In this document: positions 25,948 to 32,877 of the stretch, piece after piece
Numbering within the stretch: position 1 is the first letter of the stretch
Layout: each line of letters starts with the position of its first letter
DNA from: Oerskovia sp042887685
GTDB taxonomy: Bacteria > Actinomycetota > Actinomycetes > Actinomycetales > Cellulomonadaceae
DNA length: 64,000 nt
Direction: 5' to 3'
NCBI RefSeq assembly: GCF_042887685.1
Contig: NZ_JBHVOS010000004.1
Coordinates: 1 to 64,000, forward strand
Notes under the pieces: generated by a model
What the model was told of the DNA's origin: nothing
Seen by the model: the letters and a program-made list of their open reading frames with translations, nothing else
Database searches by the model: none
Made by a program: the position numbers and the translations under genes

Positions 25948-26898
25948 TCAGTCCGTCGTCAGCCCGCGGTCCGCCGACCACTCGCGGAACCCGGCGGCGA
26001 TCTCCGGCGCGTGCGTGTGGTGGAGGTAGTGCTCTCCGGGGACGGGGACCACGGTGCCGTCGGCGACGGTCGCGGCCTGCTCCTCGTGCAGCGCCAGCCA
26101 GTCGGGGTTGTTCGCGTTCTCTGCCTCGACGAACAGCAGCAGCGGCAGGTCCGCGGGGAACGTCGTCCCGAGCGCGCGCTCGAAGTTCGGGCCGATGTGC
26201 TCCATCTCGTCGAGGTACGTGGGACGCATCGTGTTCCGGTGCGTGAACATCGTCATCTGCTCGCGCGCGTGCTCGGAGTACACGGAGCCGTCGAGCGCGC
26301 CGTCGCCGAACGCCGTGACGACACGGAGCAGGCCGAGGTTCTTGGCCGCGGCCATGAGTCCCGTGGGGAACGCCGTGTCCGTGTGCGGTTGTCCGGGCAC
26401 GCTCGTGTCGACCCCGACGAACGCCGTCACCTCGTCGGGGTAGCGCGCGGTGTACTCGATGCCGTAGATGCCCGCGATCGAGTGCCCCATGAGGACGTAG
26501 CGGTCGAGGCCGAGCTCCTGGAGCGCCGCGTGCACCTCGGTCACGACGTTCTCGGTGGTCCGCTCCACGTCGGTGCCGTCGCTCAGGCCGTAGCCGAAGG
26601 GTTCGACGACGACGACCCGGTGGTCCCGGGCGAGGTCCGCGACGAGCGGCTCGAAGTCGAGGACGGGCGAGGGGGTCCCGAACCCTGGCAGGAGGACCAC
26701 GTCGAGCGGGCCGTCCCCGGTCACGAGGACGTTCATCTGTCGTCCGTCGACCGTCACCTTCTGGCCGTAGGTCTCGATCCGGTCGCTCTCGCGGCCGGTC
26801 GCGACGGCGTTCACGACGCTCGTCGTGGCCAGGGTCACCGCGACCACGGCACCGATCGCGGCCACGGTCACGAGCGCTCTCTTCACAGGCTTCTTCAC
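25948..26898 (-). CDS. Secreted or membrane-anchored alpha/beta hydrolase
   Basis: The 316 residues start with a basic N-terminus and one hydrophobic helix (VTVAAIGAVVAVTLATTSVVNAVA), so the enzyme is exported or anchored. The fold is recognisable from VVLLPGFGTPSP (oxyanion region), VVVVEPFGYGLSDG, the nucleophile elbow GHSIAG, the acid region in VPLLLFVEAEN and the terminal histidine in VPGEHYLHHTHAPEI. GTG 26898 has AGAGGAA upstream. The substrate cannot be predicted. It is divergent from the two-component system, sharing a 170-bp promoter region. Confidence 0.88.
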   Translation of the reverse strand: MKKPVKRALVTVAAIGAVVAVTLATTSVVNAVATGRESDRIETYGQKVTVDGRQMNVLVTGDGPLDVVLLPGFGTPSPVLDFEPLVADLARDHRVVVVEPFGYGLSDGTDVERTTENVVTEVHAALQELGLDRYVLMGHSIAGIYGIEYTARYPDEVTAFVGVDTSVPGQPHTDTAFPTGLMAAAKNLGLLRVVTAFGDGALDGSVYSEHAREQMTMFTHRNTMRPTYLDEMEHIGPNFERALGTTFPADLPLLLFVEAENANNPDWLALHEEQAATVADGTVVPVPGEHYLHHTHAPEIAAGFREWSADRGLTTD

Positions 26899-27056
26899 GC
26901 ATTCCTCTCCACGCGGCACACGGTGCGCCCCGCCTTCTCGTCCAGCATCGTGCGCCGGCCGACCGCGCGCGTCAGCCCGCCGCGCACACCTGCGTACCGC
27001 GATCGCAGTACGCGCACGTCACCTTCCGGGGCGATCCGCCGGGCAGGGTCGGCCGG

Positions 27057-27068
27057 GATACTGGGGGA
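27057..27068 (+). promoter_or_regulatory. Possible leaderless promoter of the two-component operon
   Basis: GATACT (27057-27062) lies 6 nt before the GTG at 27069. A GGGGGA stretch between them is too close to act as a normal ribosome-binding site. Confidence 0.4.
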
Positions 27069-28247
27069 GTGTCGTCACCTCGTTCCGCCGCAGCAGCTGT
27101 CCCCGTCGGCGACGTCGTCGCGATCGCCGTCGTCGTGCTCTTCGGTGTCCTGCCGTTCCCTGACGAGGACTTCCGCACGCGGGGTCTGCTCGTCCTGATC
27201 GCGCTCGTGCCTGCCGCGGTGATGCCGCTGCGCCGACGACGGCCGATCGTCTCGCTCGGGGTGAGCGTGGTCTGCACCGTCGCCGTCGCGCTCGCGGGCA
27301 CGATGGCCCCGGGTGCTCTGGTCGCCGTGATGATCACGGCTTTCTCGGTCGCGAACAGGACGCGCCGCACTGTCGGGCTCGCGTGCGTGGGCGTGGCCGC
27401 GCTCGTGGTGTTCCTCGTGAGCGCCGTCCCTTTCGACGGTGAGTACTTCGACCCTGGGGCGACGCAGTTCGTGACGCTCGTCGTCCTCGCCGGAGCCATG
27501 GGCGACGCGACCAGGTCGCGGCGCGAGGCGCTCGCGGCCGTCACGGAGCGGGCGGAGCGTGCGGAGCAGGGGCGTGACGAGGAGGCCCGACGCCGTGTGG
27601 TCGAGGAGCGGGTGCGTATCGCTCGTGACCTGCACGACGTCGTCGCGCACCAGATCTCGGTGATCAGCCTGAGCGCGGGCGTCGCGTCGTCGTCGCTCGA
27701 GACCCGGCCCGAGCGTGCGCGCGAGGCGCTCACGACCATCCGCAGCGCGTCGCGCACGGTCCTCGCGGACATCGGCGGGCTCATGGCCCTGCTGCGAGCG
27801 GAGGGCGGCGGCGAGCGGCAGGATCTCCACCCGCAGGCCGGGCTCGACCAGCTCGACGCCCTGGTCGCACGGTTCGCGGACGTCGGCCTGCACGTCGACG
27901 TGCGGCGAGAGCCGGGGAGCGGCGCGCTCTCCCCGGCGAGCGACCACGTCGCCTACCTCGCCCTGCAGGAGGGGCTCACGAACGCCCACAAGCACGGGGC
28001 GGGCGACCGGGCCGTCGTGGACGTCCGCCTTCGCGACGGCATGCTCGTCCTGATGGTCACGAGCCCGCTGCGCGCGGGCGCCGCCGAGGTCCCCGCCAGT
28101 GGGCACGGACTGCGCGGCCTGCGCGAACGGGTCGCGTCGGTGCGAGGTCGGGTCGGGACGACGAGCGAGGACGGCGAGTTCCGCCTCGTCATCGAGGTAC
28201 CCGCCGAGCGGACCCCGGTCCCCGCGCCGAGCGAGGCGCAGCGATGA
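27069..28247 (+). CDS. Sensor histidine kinase, NarL-partner class
   Basis: The 392 residues begin with about five hydrophobic segments (to residue ~155), a short coiled linker (EALAAVTERAERAEQGRDEEARRRVVEERVRIARDLHD), the HisKA_3 dimerisation motif with the phospho-accepting histidine in RIARDLHDVVAHQISVI, and a HATPase domain (LALQEGLTNAHKHG, GHGLRGLRERV). No extracellular sensing domain is visible, so the signal is probably sensed in the membrane. The stop overlaps the response regulator start by 4 nt. Confidence 0.93.
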   Translation: MSSPRSAAAAVPVGDVVAIAVVVLFGVLPFPDEDFRTRGLLVLIALVPAAVMPLRRRRPIVSLGVSVVCTVAVALAGTMAPGALVAVMITAFSVANRTRRTVGLACVGVAALVVFLVSAVPFDGEYFDPGATQFVTLVVLAGAMGDATRSRREALAAVTERAERAEQGRDEEARRRVVEERVRIARDLHDVVAHQISVISLSAGVASSSLETRPERAREALTTIRSASRTVLADIGGLMALLRAEGGGERQDLHPQAGLDQLDALVARFADVGLHVDVRREPGSGALSPASDHVAYLALQEGLTNAHKHGAGDRAVVDVRLRDGMLVLMVTSPLRAGAAEVPASGHGLRGLRERVASVRGRVGTTSEDGEFRLVIEVPAERTPVPAPSEAQR

Positions 28248-28912
28248 TCACCGTGCTCGTCGTCGACGACCAACCGCTGGTGCGCCAGGCCGTGCGCGAC
28301 ATCCTCACCGACAGCGGCGGGATCCTGGTCGTCGGCGAGGCGTCGAACGGGCGGGAGGCCGTCCGGGCCGCCGCGGCGTCGGCCCCCGACGTCGTGCTGA
28401 TGGACATCCGGATGCCCGAGCTCGACGGGATCGCGGCGACCGAGCAGATCTGCGCGGGCCCGGCGGCGAGCACGACGCGGGTGCTCGTCCTGACGACCTT
28501 CGAGGAGGACGAGTACGTCGTCGCCGCGCTGCGCGCGGGCGCGAGCGGGTTCATCGGGAAGGGCGCCGAGCCCGAGGACATCGTGCGTGCCGTGCACACG
28601 ATCCACCTGGGGGAGGCGTTGCTGTCGTCGGCCGCGACGCGGGCGCTCGTCCAGCGCTTCGTGCGCGCGCAGACACCCCGGGCGGGTGCGTGGGAGGACG
28701 AGGGGCTCGCCCGCCTCACCGAGCGTGAGCGCGAGGTGTTCCTCCTCGTCGCACGCGGCCTGACGAACCAGGAGATCGCGGCCGAGCTCGTGATCTCGGC
28801 CCACACCGCCAAGACGCACGTGAACCGCATCATGGCGAAGGTCCACGCGCGCGACCGCGCGCACCTGGTGATCCTCGCCTACGAGTCGGGGCTCGTCACC
28901 GCGAGGCCGTGA
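28244..28912 (+). CDS. Response regulator, NarL/FixJ family
   Basis: The 222 residues contain a receiver domain (VLVVDDQPLVRQAV, phosphorylation aspartate in VVLMDIRMPELDG, conserved T and K positions in VLTTFEEDEYV and FIGKGAE) and a LuxR-type HTH (LTEREREVFLLVARGLTNQEIAAELVISAHTAKTHVNRIMAKV). It is translationally coupled to the kinase by an ATGA overlap. Its targets are not obvious; the divergent hydrolase gene is the nearest candidate. Confidence 0.94.
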   Translation: MITVLVVDDQPLVRQAVRDILTDSGGILVVGEASNGREAVRAAAASAPDVVLMDIRMPELDGIAATEQICAGPAASTTRVLVLTTFEEDEYVVAALRAGASGFIGKGAEPEDIVRAVHTIHLGEALLSSAATRALVQRFVRAQTPRAGAWEDEGLARLTEREREVFLLVARGLTNQEIAAELVISAHTAKTHVNRIMAKVHARDRAHLVILAYESGLVTARP

Positions 28913-28999
28913 GGCCCGACGGCGTCGCGCGGGCCGTGCGTCCATGCCTCGCTCGTGGGAGCGTGCCGACCCGGGGCGACGGTACGTCTACGTCGCGAG

Positions 29000-29611
29000 C
29001 TAGGGTCGCGCCGCGCCCCCGAACCCCGTCCAGCGCAGCCCGTCCGGCAGGTGGCTCTGGTCGTTGAACATCACGAGCGTCGGCGGCAGGCCGTCCCGGA
29101 GGTCGATCACCGTCAGTGCCGTGCTCGCGCTGTTCAGGCCGAGCCACCGCGCGGGCGGCGCACCGAGCGTGTGGCGCACGAGCCAGGCGATCGGGTAGTC
29201 GTGCGTGATCAGGACCTGGTGGACGTCGCCCGCGCTGCCCGTGCCCGGGTCCGGTGGGGTCCCGAAGCGGGCGACGAGCGCGTCGGCCGTCCGGCGTCCT
29301 GCTGCTGCCTCGCCCTCGTCCCAACCGTCGAAGAACCCCGTCCAGGACGCGGGGGTCTCGGAGGGCGCCGGGACGTACGGGACGTGGTCCACGAGCTCCG
29401 GGGCCTCGGCGACCCGCGCGCCCGGCAGGTGCCGCGCGACCACGGCGGCGCTCGCGGCAGCACGGGGGAGCGGCGAGTGCCAGACGGCGGTCACGGGCAC
29501 GCGTGCGAGACGTCGGCCCAGCAGGTCCGACTGTCGGCGCCCGACGTCCGTCAGCTCACCGAAGGCGTCGGCCGCGCCGTGACGGGCGAGGTAGAGGTGT
29601 CGGGTGCTCAT
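29000..29611 (-). CDS. Histidine phosphatase family protein
   Basis: Phosphoglycerate-mutase-like phosphatase of 203 residues. The catalytic RHG is in LYLARHGAADAFGELTDVGRRQSDLLGRRL; WHSPLPRAAASAAVVA carries the second arginine, and LITHDYPIAWLVRHTLG the second catalytic histidine. It is the downstream partner of the ATP-grasp/phosphohistidine gene, overlapping its stop by 4 nt (ATGA). The coupling suggests the phosphatase acts on the product or the phosphorylated partner of that enzyme, but this is inference. Confidence 0.9.
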   Translation of the reverse strand: MSTRHLYLARHGAADAFGELTDVGRRQSDLLGRRLARVPVTAVWHSPLPRAAASAAVVARHLPGARVAEAPELVDHVPYVPAPSETPASWTGFFDGWDEGEAAAGRRTADALVARFGTPPDPGTGSAGDVHQVLITHDYPIAWLVRHTLGAPPARWLGLNSASTALTVIDLRDGLPPTLVMFNDQSHLPDGLRWTGFGGAARP

Positions 29612-30879
29612 CGGGATTCTTCTGGGGTCGACGGGCCGTCGTCGCCCCGGGGCGGCACCGACACGGTGGGTTCCGCGAGCGTCACCGTCCCGGCCTCGCC
29701 GTCGACGGTCACCACGCTGCCGTCGACGATCAGCCCGGTGGCGCCGACGACCCCGAGCACGGCGGGGATGCGGCGCTCGCGGGCCACGATCGCCGCGTGG
29801 GACAGGACTCCTCCCGTCTCCGTGACGACGCCCGCGGTGATGCGCAGCAGGGGAGTCCAGGCGGGGTCCGTGAAGGGGCAGACCAGGACGTCGCCGGGGC
29901 GGACGCGCGAGAAGTCGTCCGGGCCGCGGACGACCCGGGCCGGTCCCGTCGCCATCCCGGTGCTGCCCGCGGTCCCGCGCAGCAGGCTCCCGGTGCTGAG
30001 CCGCGGCGCGCTCCCCGTGACGTCGGTCGACGGGGCCGGGTGCGGGGCCGGGAGCGGGGCCGTGACCGGACGGGCCTGCACGATCCAGAGCGTGCCGCCC
30101 GCGAGCGCCCACTCGACGTCCTGCGGCCCGCCGAGGAGAGCTGCGGCGCGCCACCCCAGCCGGGCGAGGCGCAGGGCGGTGTCGTCGTCGAGCGTGGGCC
30201 GTCGCCGGTCGTCGGGGCGTACGTCGTGCGCGACGAGACGGGTGCCGTCCCGGTCGAGACGGGTCCGCTTGTCGGCGATGACGCGATCCGCAACGCGGAC
30301 GGCCCCGCGACCGAGGATCTTGTGGGCCACGACGCGGTAGGTGTCCGGTGTGACGGTGCCGCCCACGACCGAGGGGCCCAGACCCCAGGACGCCTCGATC
30401 ACCGTCGCGTCGCCGGGATCGTCGGGCGCGAACATGACCCCGGAGACCTCGGCGTCGACGAGGCGCTGCACCAGGACGGCCATGGCGGGCTCGTCGGCCG
30501 CGTCGCCGCGCACCTCGTCCTCGAGCCCCGCCCGGTAGTCGACCGCCCGGGGCGAGTGGAGCGAGGCCCGGCAGGTGCGGACGGCGCGCGCGACGTCGTC
30601 GGGAGCCTGGACCGCGAGCACGCTCTCGTGCTGCCCTGCCGCCGAGGCCTGGGAGGTGTCCTCGCCGGAGGCCGAGGACCGGACCGCGACGGGCGGTGAG
30701 CCGAGCGCGCGCAGCGCGGGGCCGAGCGCGTCTCTCAGCGCCTCGTCGTCGGCCGCGGCCGCGTCGAACGGCACCACGAAGCCGTCGGGGACCGGCAGGC
30801 CTGCCTGCAGCAGCGCCCCGAGCGCCGTGGCCTTGCCGCCGCACGTCTCGCGCGCTGCCTCCTGCAGTGGAACGAGCAC
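29608..30879 (-). CDS. Compact PEP-synthase-like enzyme (ATP-grasp + phosphohistidine domain)
   Basis: The 423 residues join a complete PPDK-type ATP-grasp domain (ETCGGKATALGALLQAGLPVPDGFVV, VAVRSSASGEDTSQASAAGQHES, EASWGLGPSVVGGTVTPDTYRV, QDVEWALAGGTLWIVQARPVT, to about residue 285) to a C-terminal swivelling domain whose phospho-accepting histidine is in ETGGVLSHAAIVARERRIPAVLGV. The middle acceptor domain of rifampin phosphotransferase and the C-terminal TIM barrel of PEP synthase are both absent, so the final substrate is unknown. GTG 30879 follows GGGAGG. It forms an operon with the histidine phosphatase and diverges from two DNA-binding proteins. Confidence 0.85.
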   Translation of the reverse strand: MLVPLQEAARETCGGKATALGALLQAGLPVPDGFVVPFDAAAADDEALRDALGPALRALGSPPVAVRSSASGEDTSQASAAGQHESVLAVQAPDDVARAVRTCRASLHSPRAVDYRAGLEDEVRGDAADEPAMAVLVQRLVDAEVSGVMFAPDDPGDATVIEASWGLGPSVVGGTVTPDTYRVVAHKILGRGAVRVADRVIADKRTRLDRDGTRLVAHDVRPDDRRRPTLDDDTALRLARLGWRAAALLGGPQDVEWALAGGTLWIVQARPVTAPLPAPHPAPSTDVTGSAPRLSTGSLLRGTAGSTGMATGPARVVRGPDDFSRVRPGDVLVCPFTDPAWTPLLRITAGVVTETGGVLSHAAIVARERRIPAVLGVVGATGLIVDGSVVTVDGEAGTVTLAEPTVSVPPRGDDGPSTPEESR

Positions 30880-30890
30880 CTCGACCTCCC

Positions 30891-30930
30891 TCAACAGATC
30901 GTTGACAACATTTCGTTGATTGTGCAAGAT
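30891..30930 (+). promoter_or_regulatory. Double-palindrome operator with sigma-A promoter
   Basis: Two palindromes, TCAAC-N5-GTTGA (30891-30905) and CAAC-N5-GTTG (30906-30918), stand side by side with centres 14 nt apart. Over them lies a perfect -35 TTGACA (30902-30907), a 17-nt spacer and CAAGAT (30925-30930), 6 nt before the ATG at 30937. A regulator bound here would control the rightward HTH genes and probably the leftward enzyme operon. Confidence 0.75.
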
Positions 30931-30936
30931 CGTCGC

Positions 30937-31359
30937 ATGCCACGCAACGACGACACCGCTCGCGCGGAGCAGGACATCCGCGCCGTGCGAGCCACCCGTG
31001 CGGATCACGACCAGGCCCGCCGCGAGCAGGACGCCCGCAGCCACCTTCTCGCGCGGGGCGCGGACACGCTCGCCCCCCGGCCGTGGCAGCCGTCGTCCGT
31101 GCCGCCGTCCGCCGTGGACCTGGCACGGTTCGCGCTCTGGCGGTCCGGCGAGCTGCCGCCCGAGCACGTCCTCGACGCGCTCGCGCTGCTGCCCGCCGCA
31201 CGCGCCGAGGTCGACGGCCTCGAGAGCGGCCTGCTCTTCACGGCCCGTAGCGCCGGCCTGACCTGGGCCCAGATCGCCGACGCGATGGGCTTCAACTCCC
31301 CGCAGGCGTGCCAGCAGCACTTCCACCGCCTCACGGCCCGGCACGAGGGCCGCTCGTGA
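30937..31359 (+). CDS. Helix-turn-helix DNA-binding protein
   Basis: A 140-residue protein with a charged, Arg/Ala/Asp-rich N-terminal half (likely helical, ARAEQDIRAVRATRADHDQARREQDARS) and a C-terminal HTH (LLFTARSAGLTWAQIADAMGFNSPQACQQHFHRL). ATG 30937 follows a -10 hexamer by 6 nt, so the mRNA is probably leaderless. It overlaps the next gene by 4 nt (GTGA). Being divergent from the ATP-grasp operon across a double palindrome makes it a candidate autoregulator. No exact family name is offered. Confidence 0.8.
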   Translation: MPRNDDTARAEQDIRAVRATRADHDQARREQDARSHLLARGADTLAPRPWQPSSVPPSAVDLARFALWRSGELPPEHVLDALALLPAARAEVDGLESGLLFTARSAGLTWAQIADAMGFNSPQACQQHFHRLTARHEGRS

Positions 31360-31988
31360 CCTCCCCGACCACCGTCCTGCTCGTCCTGCACGCGGTCCGC
31401 CTCTGCGGGTTCGCCGACGCCGCGACGCTCGCCCGTCGGTTCGACCTCGACCCGGCCGAGACCGACGAGGTGCTCGGTGACGTCGAGGCGTACGGGTGGG
31501 TGCAGCGGTCCGCCTTCGCGGACGTCAGCGGCTGGTCGCTGACCGAGGCAGGACGGGGCGAGGACGAGCGCAGGCTCGCCGCGGAGCTCGCCGCCACGGG
31601 ACGGGCCGACGACGTCTGTGCCGCCCATCGCGAGTTCCTGCCGCTCAACGCGCGGGTCCGGCGGGCATGCACCGACTGGCAGCTGCGGCCGGCCCCGGGG
31701 GCCCGGCTCCTCCCCAACGACCACACCGACCCCGCGTGGGACGCCGCGGTCCTCGACGAGCTCGGCGCGATCGACGACGCCCTCGCCCCGCTCGTACGAC
31801 GGCTCGGCGACGTCCTGGTCCGGTTCGACGGGTACGACGACCGCTTCTCCACGGCCCTGCGGCGTGCCCGTGCGGGGGAGAGCGGGTGGGTCGACGGCAT
31901 CGACGTCGACTCGTGCCACCGCGTCTGGTTCGAGCTGCACGAGGACCTGGTCGCGACGCTCGGGATCGACCGCCGGGCCGAACCGTGA
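31356..31988 (+). CDS. Winged-helix regulator with unknown C-terminal domain
   Basis: The 210 residues start with a MarR/PadR-like winged helix (VLLVLHAVRLCGFADAATLARRFDLDPAETDEVLGDVEAYGWVQRSAFADVSGWSLTEAGR). A domain of about 130 residues follows (FLPLNARVRRACTDWQLRP, LPNDHTDPAWDAAVLDELGAIDDALAPLVRRL, RFDGYDDRFSTALRRARAGESGWVDG) that I do not recognise; its conserved-looking acids and tryptophans suggest a ligand domain. GTG 31356 is coupled to the HTH gene. The pair probably senses a small molecule and regulates the divergent enzyme operon. Confidence 0.78.
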   Translation: MTSPTTVLLVLHAVRLCGFADAATLARRFDLDPAETDEVLGDVEAYGWVQRSAFADVSGWSLTEAGRGEDERRLAAELAATGRADDVCAAHREFLPLNARVRRACTDWQLRPAPGARLLPNDHTDPAWDAAVLDELGAIDDALAPLVRRLGDVLVRFDGYDDRFSTALRRARAGESGWVDGIDVDSCHRVWFELHEDLVATLGIDRRAEP

Positions 31989-32131
31989 GCGTCGGCACCC
32001 GTGCCGCGGACACGGGCGCCGACGGCCGAGCGTGACGGCGATCACGACGCCTCGACCTGCGAGCGCACGGCCCCCGGGCCACGATGGAAGCAGCGCAAGG
32101 CGCTGATGGACCGAGCATCGAGGAGGAATTC

Positions 32132-32710
32132 ATGGCTGTCCGCAAGGAGCTGCCCGAGTACACCGTCCCGTCGCTGACCCTGAAGGACGGGGGGAAGGTC
32201 GCCGCGATCCTGCAGAAGCGGCTGCACGCGCTCAACGACCTGGCGCTGACCCTCAAGCACATCCACTGGAACGTGGTGGGGCCGCACTTCATCGCGGTCC
32301 ACGAGATGATCGACCCGCAGGTCGACGCCGTGCGTGCCATGGTCGACGCCACGGCCGAGCGCATCGCGACCCTCGGCGTCCCGCCGCGCGGCACGCCGGG
32401 CGCGATCGTGGCCGAGCGCACCTGGGAGGACTACAGCCTGGGCCGCGCGTCGACCATCGCGCACCTGGGTGCGCTCGACGAGGTCTACCAGGGGGTCATC
32501 GCCGACCACCGCAAGGCGGCTGCCGACACCGAGGAGCTCGACACCGTGACCAACGACCTCCTGGTCGGTCACCTGCACGAGCTCGAGCTCTTCCACTGGT
32601 TCGTCCGGGCGCACCTCGAGTCCTCCGGTGGTGAGCTCTCGACCTCGGGGGCGACGACCGAGACCGGCGCGGCCCGCAAGGCGGAGACCGCAGCCAAGAA
32701 GGAAGCCTGA
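32132..32710 (+). CDS. dps: Dps-family DNA-protecting ferritin
   Basis: Dodecameric ferritin-like protein that oxidises and stores iron and binds DNA under oxidative stress. The inter-subunit ferroxidase motif is KHIHWNVVGPHFIAVHEMIDPQVDAVRAMVDATAERI, with further ligands in the D-x-x-x-E pattern. A C-terminal tail of about 30 residues rich in Ala, Thr and Lys (ATTETGAARKAETAAKKEA) may bind DNA. ATG 32132 has a full AGGAGG. The gene stands alone between the wHTH gene and helR and ends in a strong terminator. Confidence 0.93.
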   Translation: MAVRKELPEYTVPSLTLKDGGKVAAILQKRLHALNDLALTLKHIHWNVVGPHFIAVHEMIDPQVDAVRAMVDATAERIATLGVPPRGTPGAIVAERTWEDYSLGRASTIAHLGALDEVYQGVIADHRKAAADTEELDTVTNDLLVGHLHELELFHWFVRAHLESSGGELSTSGATTETGAARKAETAAKKEA

Positions 32711-32721
32711 CCGACCGGCAC

Positions 32722-32755
32722 GGAGCCCCTCTCCCCGCACGGGGAGAGGGGCTCC
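32722..32755 (+). terminator. Terminator after dps
   Basis: A perfect 15-bp stem (32722-32736 with 32741-32755) with a GCAC loop starts 11 nt after the dps stop and also faces the end of helR. Confidence 0.9.
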
Positions 32756-32877
32756 CTGCTGTCCGCACCGTGGACGCCCGTGGCCCGACGACGTCGCTCG
32801 CCCCCGCGACCGGTGGCCGTCCCGCGCAGGTCCGGGAGGCGCCGTCGGGCCGTGGACCTGCTGCCGGCGCTCGCGGC

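Noticed and set aside
28913..28999. Extra small gene between the response regulator and the phosphatase
   Set aside because: Only 87 bp with no ribosome-binding site; it is a convergent intergenic gap.
29608..30879. Rifampin phosphotransferase (Rph), suggested by the nearby RAE
   Set aside because: The protein is half the length of Rph and lacks the rifampin-binding middle domain; no RAE precedes it. The RAE belongs to helR, 4 kb away.
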